A stretch of 34,521 nt of DNA from Martensiomyces pterosporus (Eukaryota > Kickxellomycota > Kickxellomycetes > Kickxellales > Kickxellaceae): positions 1-34,521 of the forward strand of contig MU604067.1 in NCBI GenBank assembly GCA_025201845.1, given 5' to 3'. Positions 8,287-15,110 of the stretch are shown piece after piece; the first letter of the stretch is position 1, and the number at the start of each line of letters is the position of its first letter. The translations under genes were made by a program, and so were the position numbers. Under the pieces are notes generated by a model. That model searched no databases. It saw only the letters and a list, made by a program, of their open reading frames with translations, and was not told the origin of the DNA.

Positions 8287-9605
8287 CAGATAGCTAGATG
8301 CAGGCGCGAAACAGGTGTACTGGCAAGGCGTTTAAAACTCAGTTCAGCAGGTCAAAGGAAAAGTGGAGAGGAAGGGAAGAGGAAGAAAAAAGAGGGCGAA
8401 GGAGGGGTTGCACAATCCTACAGCTGGCTGGGCTCTGCTGATCCAACCTTTTTGAGTCCCTCTCCACCTCCCTCGCTGTATTTTCATGCTTTAGAAATTT
8501 CTAGTGCGCGCCGTTGGGTTGCTCGTTTACAAGCAGCAATGGCAATGGCAATGGCAACGGCAACGGCAACGGTAAATACATCGCACTTGCCGCACGATCG
8601 GATATACCGCCGATCCATGATGGAAGAAGTGCGGCGGGCCTCTTATCTGACAGTGCTGCTGCGTGAGGAAAAAAGCAACCGCCAAGCGGCCAAGCACGTT
8701 TCACACAGGGGTGCTTGTTTTGGTGGTACCTGGACACCGAGAAGATAGCGCGGAACATGCGGTGCTGTGCAAGACACCTTTCCAAGACACAAATGGAGGA
8801 ACTCTGCTATCACCAAGCGACCTGGCGGACTTGCCGGCTAGATATGAGCTCGCGGTGTTCGATGCTGCCCAGGCGCTGCTACTCAGGCTGGTCTATACAT
8901 ATGCCCATTCATACACCCTCTGCGTCACACTGTGCATTGTCTCTGCTGAGACAAGCACAGGGCCTCCTTGCCCTCCTCTACCCTGGGCGTGCCACTCGCC
9001 CGTGCTTCATTTACTCAATTAAATGCACCTTGAAGCAAGCATCATGTGCACCTCTATGCTATGTACCTCTGTCGTGATGCTGCTGCTGCTGCCACCAATG
9101 CTGCATCTGCCCTCCAAGCAAGGAATTCTGGCCTGGCCTCAAGCCCGCTATACCGCGGCAACACCCTGTCCAAGCTCCCTGTGTGCATGCACTGGCAGTC
9201 GCCGCCTCTTGCTGAACCACTGCACCTGAGGCACATTGCTCTGGGCGGGTACCTGGGCAGAGCCAATATAGGTTCTGGCTTCAGCGCCCAATCGGATATC
9301 ATGCGCTGCAGCTCCATTGGCTGTCCAGAACGTGTTCTCACGAGTTGCAACGGACAGTTGGTTCTATTTTTAAAACCATGTTTGTTTCGCTTTTGCCAGG
9401 CTGCACCCCTACCATTTGTTTTCTGCTCTTCTACTTTTTGCCCCTTTTATGCCTCGCTTTGGCTACATAGAAAGCACACTAGAGAGCTGCCCTTTCTCGC
9501 ACCCAGCAAATTGCAGAGTTTACTCGTGCCCTTTCAGTACGTCAGTTATCGTCCGCCCCCTTCCCCCAATCGCGAGCAATAGCTGCCAGTCTTGTCTGCA
9601 GTAGA
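8287..9605. other. large divergent intergenic region
   Basis: At 1.3 kb this is the longest gap in the window. It lies between the divergent siderophore synthetase and amino acid transporter genes, so it must hold both promoters. It contains a purine-rich run (8354-8406) and a hexanucleotide repeat. The open frames inside it have low-complexity, unrecognisable translations. I find no tRNA or other RNA gene. Confidence 0.5.
8535..8572 (+). repeat. hexanucleotide microsatellite (GGCAAY)n
   Basis: Six units in tandem, three reading GGCAAT (the first imperfect) followed by three reading GGCAAC. It lies about 250 bp upstream of the siderophore synthetase start. Confidence 0.9.
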
Positions 9606-11087
9606 ATGGCATTTGAATATGAGGAATCGGAGGCACCGACAGCAGTGGCCACTGCAGTGCAAATCCACTCGAGCTCATCAGTGAACATTGCGAGCCAAAC
9701 GAACCCCGGACCGGCCACAACGCGGTCGCGGGCACAGTCGATACGCGAGAGCATCGCGAGTGAGCGCTTCTTTGAAGAGGACGTCGAAGAGCCAACGGGC
9801 ACCATTTTGTCGTCGTCAATCAACCTCGCCAACACGATATTGGGCTCGGGGATGCTGAGCATGCCCAACGCGATGGCCTCGCTTGGCCTTATCTTTGGCT
9901 CGACAGTCATTCTCTTCTCTGGCTGCATGTCAGGCCTGGGTTTGTACTTGCTGTCGCGCTGCGCACGCAGGACGGCCGGCCGCGACTCTTCCTTCTTCGC
10001 CGTGTCGAAGCTCACCTACCCAAAGGCAGCTGTGTTCTTTGACGCGGCCATCGCCGTCAAGTGCTTTGGCGTGTCCATATCCTACCTTATCATCTTTGGC
10101 GACCTCATGCCAGAGATTGCCGAGGCACTGGGCTTCGGGGCACAGTTTTTACTGTCGAGAGGCTTCTGGATCACAGTTGCCATCATTGCACTCGCTCCGC
10201 TGGCCTTCCAGCGACGCCTTGATGCGCTCAAGTACACGAGCTTCACGGCGCTGCTTGCCGTTGTCTACCTGTTCGTTGTGGTGGCCATTTATTACTTCAC
10301 GCCCACACGGAAGCCGCTGCCCAAGGGCGACGTTGTCATGTTCAAGTGGTCCAAGGAGTTCTTCACCCATCTGCCGGTGTTTGTGTTTGCATTCACCTGC
10401 CACCAAAATATCTTTAGCGTGTACAACGAGCTCCGCGACAACAGCTCGAAGCAGGTCAACGGCACCATCGCGCTCAGCATCGGCAGCGCGTGCGCCGTCT
10501 ACGAGTGGCTCGCCATCTTAGGATACCTGACATTCGGCAGCAAGGTTGCGCCGAATCTGCTCACAATGTACAGCAACGGGATGGTAGTTACCTTCTGCCG
10601 GCTATCGGTTGCCGTGCTTGTGCTCTTCTCGTATCCTCTTCAGTGCCATCCTGCACGCAACTGCCTGGACAAGGTCATCACGGCAATCTACCATGCCTGG
10701 CGCAAGGAGCCCGAGTTTGAGGCTATCGTCGACGAGAGCGATGAGGTGGAATCTGACATTCCTGCTGACGATGCGGCTGTCGCGGCACCGGTTGTGCATG
10801 TGATGTCGCCTGCCAAGCACATCTCAATTACTCTTGGCCTGATGCTGCTCTCGTATGTCGTGGCCATGTCAGTGACTAGCTTGGACCTGGTGCTGTCATT
10901 TGTGGGCTCGACGGGATCCACAACGATTTCGTTCATTCTCCCGGGGATCTTCTACTACAAGATGCACCAGCACTCTAGATGGAGGCTCATGAAGGTCCTC
11001 TCTGTACTAATAACAATTTACGGCGTGTTTGTGCTTATTTTCTGTCTAGGTGCCAACATCTCTCGCGTTGCCCATGGCGATGTTTGA
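9606..11087 (+). CDS. amino acid transporter, AVT/SLC38-like (Aa_trans family)
   Basis: 493-residue polytopic protein of the amino acid/auxin permease (Aa_trans) family. The N-terminal tail (about 1-65) is hydrophilic and Ser/Thr-rich. TM1 carries the family's ILSSSINLANTILGSGMLSMP signature, with the unwound helix around GSGMLSMP. About ten more membrane segments follow, with an acidic cytosolic loop (about 375-395, ESDEVESDIPADD) before the last three. It is closest in feel to yeast Avt5/Avt6/Avt7, vacuolar exporters of acidic and neutral amino acids, and to animal SLC38. Substrate and membrane are inferred. The gene has no intron. It is divergent from the siderophore gene and convergent with the second secreted peptide gene. 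Confidence 0.9.
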   Translation: MAFEYEESEAPTAVATAVQIHSSSSVNIASQTNPGPATTRSRAQSIRESIASERFFEEDVEEPTGTILSSSINLANTILGSGMLSMPNAMASLGLIFGSTVILFSGCMSGLGLYLLSRCARRTAGRDSSFFAVSKLTYPKAAVFFDAAIAVKCFGVSISYLIIFGDLMPEIAEALGFGAQFLLSRGFWITVAIIALAPLAFQRRLDALKYTSFTALLAVVYLFVVVAIYYFTPTRKPLPKGDVVMFKWSKEFFTHLPVFVFAFTCHQNIFSVYNELRDNSSKQVNGTIALSIGSACAVYEWLAILGYLTFGSKVAPNLLTMYSNGMVVTFCRLSVAVLVLFSYPLQCHPARNCLDKVITAIYHAWRKEPEFEAIVDESDEVESDIPADDAAVAAPVVHVMSPAKHISITLGLMLLSYVVAMSVTSLDLVLSFVGSTGSTTISFILPGIFYYKMHQHSRWRLMKVLSVLITIYGVFVLIFCLGANISRVAHGDV

Positions 11088-11253
11088 CTCCTTTTCTTGC
11101 ACTGCTCTCTCCCTATGCCTCAATATACATGCACATCTTCTCAGTGACAAAAGTACGCGCATCCGTTTATTGATGCTGCTAGACGAAAACCTTGGAAACT
11201 GGTGAAGCTGTAGGTGCAGCCAGGGCAGCTAGCCAAGGCAAACCAGTGCATGG

Positions 11254-11550
11254 CTAGACGTGGTAGTTGCTTAGAGCTCTGTGGTGCCATCCCCCTCCGT
11301 GCCAATCTCCGTCTCCGCCGTGCCAACCTCCACCATGCCAACCTCCTCCCCACCCGCCCCATCCCCCGCCGCCGCCATGCCAACCTCCTCCCCACCCGCC
11401 CCATCCCCCGCCGCCGCCATGCCAGCTACCCCCGCCACGCCACCCACGTCCATCATACCAACGGGCCAGCTGTGTGCCAGTATCGATCCCAGGTACTGGG
11501 CTAGCAAGGGCGGCTGCGGACGCGAGTGCGAGGAGCGAGAGCTGCTTCAT
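11254..11550 (-). CDS. small secreted Gly/Trp/His-rich peptide
   Basis: 98-residue predicted secreted protein with no recognised family. Signal peptide at residues 1-17 (MKQLSLLALASAAALAS), a short spacer ending in QLAR (Arg30), then a tail made almost only of Gly, Trp and His (units such as WHGGGGGWGGWGGG and GDWHGG), closing with HHRALSNYHV. There is no Cys. Two adjacent identical 14-residue units reflect a 42-bp tandem duplication. The layout and the upstream GTATAAAAGG box match the peptide gene at 4643-4888, so I treat them as two members of one type. His/Gly/Trp repeats suggest metal or wall-polysaccharide binding, but no function is shown. The start ATG at 11550 is the one that gives the signal peptide. 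Confidence 0.7.
   Translation of the reverse strand: MKQLSLLALASAAALASPVPGIDTGTQLARWYDGRGWRGGGSWHGGGGGWGGWGGGWHGGGGGWGGWGGGWHGGGWHGGDGDWHGGGWHHRALSNYHV
11339..11422 (+). repeat. 42-bp tandem duplication inside the peptide gene
   Basis: Two directly adjacent 42-bp units, each starting CCAACCTCCTCCCC and ending GCCGCCATG on the plus strand, look identical. On the minus strand each encodes 14 residues of the Gly/Trp/His tail. The unit length keeps the frame. Boundaries are accurate to a few bases. Confidence 0.85.
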
Positions 11551-12149
11551 CTTGGATGCTTCGAGTTGCTGCTGTCACGAGCTGTGTTTGGCTGGGTTTG
11601 AAACAAAAGGCGAAATGGTGGTTCTGCCCAGGGAAGGCGAGTTGCGGGTCAAACAGGTTCCTCTAGACCTTTTATACGAAATTCGGAGCACGTATGCACA
11701 CACATGGCTTCACTCCATGTGGCTTCATTCGGCCAGCTACTGGCGTGAAGAAGAGCATACTGATCCAACATTGGCTATCGCACGTAGATGCCAAACCCAC
11801 ATCAACCACAGATTACAGCACCATTCCTGCTACTGTCTTGTCTCCTTTTCACATCAAAGCGCAGCATTTGGATCTGCTCTAAAATGGCCAGAGGCACACG
11901 TGATGGCTCGAGGAGCAAGAATCGCGAGCTATGGCCATCGCAAAATGCGGCAGAGCAAAAATGGCGAGCGGCTCGCTTGTGTGGAGCACCTGAAGACGCG
12001 CACGCGTTGCGGCAGCGTTTTTTTTTCTCCCTCTCATTCACTCTCCTCCCATCGAACACGCCATCCCTTTTTTCTTTCAACCACCTCTACCCGTGCTCTT
12101 GACGTTCCTTCTCTCTCAGCGTGCATACATAAAAGCAAAAGCAAAAGCA
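11551..12149. other. divergent intergenic region, secreted peptide / Acinus-like gene
   Basis: 600 bp holding two promoters. The left side has the TATA box of the peptide gene. The right side has one CGGCTCG heptamer (11969-11975) and a pyrimidine-rich tract (about 12017-12120) before the Acinus-like start. A GCAAAA triplicate directly precedes the ATG. No further gene is seen. Confidence 0.45.
11669..11678 (-). promoter_or_regulatory. TATA box of the second secreted peptide gene
   Basis: Reads GTATAAAAGG on the minus strand, about 120 bp before the ATG at 11550. It is identical over 10 bases to the box of the 4643-4888 peptide gene. Confidence 0.6.
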
Positions 12150-13466
12150 ATGCCTGACCCTGTGCCAAGTGAACTCAAAGTAGCGGATTTGCGGAAGGAG
12201 CTGGCAGCGAGAAATCTGTCGACAAAGGGACTCAAAAAGGAGCTTGTGGAGCGTCTCGAGCAGGCGCTCAACTCAGCCGACGGTGCGACACCCCAGCCGT
12301 CTAGCAATGGGGATGACCAAATAGACCTGGCACCAGCCGACGAGGTAGCGGTAGAGGCTGATGTTGCAGAAGATACGGTCGCTGATGATGCTAGAATGGA
12401 GGAGGATGAGCGTGTCGATGAAGCGGTCGCAAACGAAGCGCCAGATGAGGCGGATGCTAGCATGGCTGAGGAATCTGCTGCTGCCGAAGAGGCGCCGGCG
12501 GCGGACCGCAAGAGAAAGCTGGAAGATGGCGACGAAAACAATGCAGATGTTGCTGAGACCAGCAATGGGCAGGCTGAACAGCCTCAGGGGACCAAAGACT
12601 CGAATGACATGGCAACCAAGGCCGCTGCTGACAGCACTGAAACTAAAGGTAAGAGCTGCGAATATAGGCGATGCAAAGCGTGCTGTCACCTGTGCTGGAG
12701 TTTGATGCGCACACGTCATATACACACATGCACCCGCGTGCTCTTACATGGTGTAGGCGAGCCCTTTGATGCTATATACATCAAAAACTTGGAGCGGCCG
12801 TTGACTGTATACAGGATGAGAGAGCTTCTAGAAAAGTACGGCACAGTGAAGGAGCTCTGGCTCAACTCCATCAAGACTCGCGGCTATGTGCAGTACAGCA
12901 GCGCGGACGAAGCAGCAGCAGCATTCAATGAAGTCAACGGAGTAAAATTCCCTCCTGAGCACGGGAAGAACTTGGAGTGCGGGTTCATCTCTGGCGATCG
13001 CTTGATGCAGCTTATTGATGAGGAAGAGTCTCTGCGCGACTCTGTGAGGAACATTGATCTGGTTTCAGTTCCTGCTGAGGGCGGCAACTGCGGCGTTGCG
13101 CTCATGAACCCCAAGGCAAAGCCGAGGAACCCAGCCAAGAAGCAGAAGGCCGAAAAGACGGAGGCTAAGGAAATCAAGGAGGCTAAGGAGACTAAGGCCG
13201 GTAAGAACGCTGCCGACAAAACAGTCTCTATCGTTGCTGCCGCAGCTACTGCCGCAGCCAACGACGCCAAGGACACTGCGAAGGAAGCACCAGCTGCTCT
13301 GAAGGCCAGGCTTGGCAGTGCTCCAAGCTTGACAAAGATCGAGCGCGAGGCCTTGAATCGCAAGACAAAAACCAAGCCAGTAATCACATACAGACCGCTT
13401 ACCGACAAAGAGGTTGCTGAAAACAGAGCCAAGGCTGCTGCCACGGCAGCGCAAGGCAGCTCGTAA
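12150..13466 (+). CDS. Acinus-like SAP/RRM protein (ASAP complex, exon-junction associated)
   Basis: 402-residue protein from exons 12150-12648 and 12757-13466. Order of domains: SAP DNA/RNA-binding domain (about 5-42, LKVADLRKELAARNLSTKG), a long acidic Ala/Glu/Asp region with a basic DRKRKLED patch, an RRM of the Acinus type (about 169-255, IYIKNLERPLTVYRMRELL), a Lys/Ala-rich stretch, and near the C-terminus RKTKTKPVITYRPLTDKEV. That last motif resembles the RNPS1-SAP18 binding (RSB) motif of Acinus, which nucleates the ASAP complex on spliced mRNA. It is much shorter than animal Acinus and lacks an RS-rich tail. The 108-nt intron is a multiple of three without a stop, so retention would insert 36 residues before the RRM. 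I chose the ATG at 12150; the open frame upstream begins with GTG. Confidence 0.85.
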   Translation: MPDPVPSELKVADLRKELAARNLSTKGLKKELVERLEQALNSADGATPQPSSNGDDQIDLAPADEVAVEADVAEDTVADDARMEEDERVDEAVANEAPDEADASMAEESAAAEEAPAADRKRKLEDGDENNADVAETSNGQAEQPQGTKDSNDMATKAAADSTETKGKSCEYRRCKACCHLCWSLMRTRHIHTCTRVLLHGVGEPFDAIYIKNLERPLTVYRMRELLEKYGTVKELWLNSIKTRGYVQYSSADEAAAAFNEVNGVKFPPEHGKNLECGFISGDRLMQLIDEEESLRDSVRNIDLVSVPAEGGNCGVALMNPKAKPRNPAKKQKAEKTEAKEIKEAKETKAGKNAADKTVSIVAAAATAAANDAKDTAKEAPAALKARLGSAPSLTKIEREALNRKTKTKPVITYRPLTDKEVAENRAKAAATAAQGSS

Positions 13467-13783
13467 TGGCCGCTCCACTGCCGCCACTAGCCAACTCGCA
13501 GCTGCTTGTCTCGCTGTACTTGATCTAGCTTCATTTCCCGCATGCTTCTAAAACCGCCCAATGTCAGCGATCTGATTTTTTTCTGTTCCCTTGTGCAGGC
13601 CGACCTATGACGCTGCAGGATGAGGGCCTGGTGGTTATGCTGGTGAAAATGCCGTCTCCCCAAGACGGCGATGTCTCCGCACTTTTCGCTCCACTTTTCT
13701 TATACACTCACTACTATCCAGCTTCGCTAGCTATTATAAGAGGGCAAGGGCTTATTCTCCCCTCCTCTTTGCTTATATAGCCA
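13467..13783 (+). other. intergenic region upstream of SCAMP
   Basis: 317 bp between the Acinus-like and SCAMP genes. A TTATAAGA sequence (about 13734-13741) lies roughly 45 bp before the SCAMP ATG and could be a weak TATA element. Nothing else is supported. Confidence 0.4.
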
Positions 13784-14911
13784 ATGTCACGAAACCCCTT
13801 TGACAATGACGAGAACGACAGCGACCCCTTTGACGAGGACCCTTTCGCCGACGCTAGCATAACCGCGGCTCTGCATAATAACGAGTCGGGCGGCCAGCTT
13901 GCGGACGATGACCACGACGCAATTCCCCTGCATTCCGTACGGCGCAGCGAGGACAAGGGCGGCGGGTTTCTCTCAAGCGTAGGTCTTGGTGGCGGCAGGG
14001 GCGGATCGTACAAGCCCTTGGGCGAAGACTACGATGCGCACGATGGCTACAAGAGCAGCAGCGCCTATGGAAGCAGAAAGCTTGGCGACGACGCCAGCAA
14101 ATTTGGCGATGCCGTCGGCAGTGCGTCCAAGGGCAATGGCCACACGCTGGACAGTCGCGAGGCCGAACTCAGACACCGCGAAGAGGAGCTGGCTGCCAGG
14201 GAGCGCGAGCTCAACACTCGTGAGGCAAACGTACGATCAATGGCTAGCGGGGCTCGGCCGGCGCTCAACTTCCCTCCGTTCTGGCCTATTATGTACCACG
14301 ACATCGACGTTGAGGTGCCCATTGGGGATCGCCAAACTGTCAGGGTCCTCTTCTACATGTGGCTGGCGCTCGAGGCTTTGCTGGTGTTCAACTGCGTGTC
14401 ATGCTTCATTGTGCTTGTGTCGCATGGCAGCGGTGTGAGCAATGCTGGTGCTAGCTTCGGGTCCAGCTTCATCTACCTGTTCACCATCACCGCCGGCAGC
14501 TTCTTCTTGTGGTATCGGCCCGTGTATAATGCGTATATGAAGGACTCGAGCATGTTCTTCTACCTGTTCTTTGTCTTCAATGGCTTCCACATCTTGTTTG
14601 ATGCGTATATGGCTGTTGGTGTTCCTGGTGCTGGGTCAGCCGGGATAATCGTTATGCTGCAGTGTCTGCCGAGCGGAAAGAAGCTTGCTGCTGCGTTCTG
14701 CGGGATCTCGTTCTCGCTCTGGGTGATCCATGCGCTTGCATCGCTATTCATGTACCGGAAGGTCCGCATGCACTACAAGATCAAAGGACACACGTTCTCT
14801 GAAGCCAAGCAACAAGCATACCAGGGATTTGCTCAGAGCAGTGCCGGCCAGGCTGCCGTGAGCACTGCTGCCGGCGCCTACTTGCGCTCAAACACAGGCG
14901 ATTTTGTGTGA
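13784..14911 (+). CDS. secretory carrier-associated membrane protein (SCAMP)
   Basis: 375-residue SCAMP, a tetraspanning protein of post-Golgi and endosomal membranes that takes part in vesicle recycling. The N-terminus has NPF (4-6) and two DPF motifs (14-16, 19-21), which in this family bind EH-domain and clathrin-adaptor proteins. A Gly/Ser linker follows, then a heptad-like coiled coil (about 121-152, EAELRHREEELAARERELN) and an FPPFWPIMYHDI segment matching the conserved pre-membrane peptide. Four membrane spans run from about 185 to 325 and include FLWYRPVYNAYMKDSS, the conserved loop. The C-terminal tail is short and cytosolic. SCAMPs are missing from common yeasts, so this argues against an ascomycete yeast. 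The gene has no intron. Confidence 0.93.
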   Translation: MSRNPFDNDENDSDPFDEDPFADASITAALHNNESGGQLADDDHDAIPLHSVRRSEDKGGGFLSSVGLGGGRGGSYKPLGEDYDAHDGYKSSSAYGSRKLGDDASKFGDAVGSASKGNGHTLDSREAELRHREEELAARERELNTREANVRSMASGARPALNFPPFWPIMYHDIDVEVPIGDRQTVRVLFYMWLALEALLVFNCVSCFIVLVSHGSGVSNAGASFGSSFIYLFTITAGSFFLWYRPVYNAYMKDSSMFFYLFFVFNGFHILFDAYMAVGVPGAGSAGIIVMLQCLPSGKKLAAAFCGISFSLWVIHALASLFMYRKVRMHYKIKGHTFSEAKQQAYQGFAQSSAGQAAVSTAAGAYLRSNTGDFV

Positions 14912-15110
14912 AGCACCCAGCAGGCGCACGCGTTTGATACATTTTCGCTGCTTTTCTGCTTTTCTTCCTCACTCCACCGTCTGTCTTCGTTTTGCAGAGA
15001 CTCATAAATCTGGTGCAGCACTGCTATTCTGTTCAGCAGCGCTTTGCCTGTTTAGTGAACCAAAAAAAAAAAAAGCACAAGAGGAACAAAGAGCTTTTGG
15101 CATAGCGAGT

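Noticed and set aside
9046..9582. 178-codon open frame in the gap before the amino acid transporter
   Set aside because: The translation is low in complexity and rich in Leu, Ser, Pro and Cys, typical of promoter sequence; no signal peptide or domain.
11267..12157. 296-codon plus-strand open frame with a Pro-rich start
   Set aside because: The Pro/Cys repeats are the antisense of the Gly/Trp/His peptide gene and the rest is promoter sequence.
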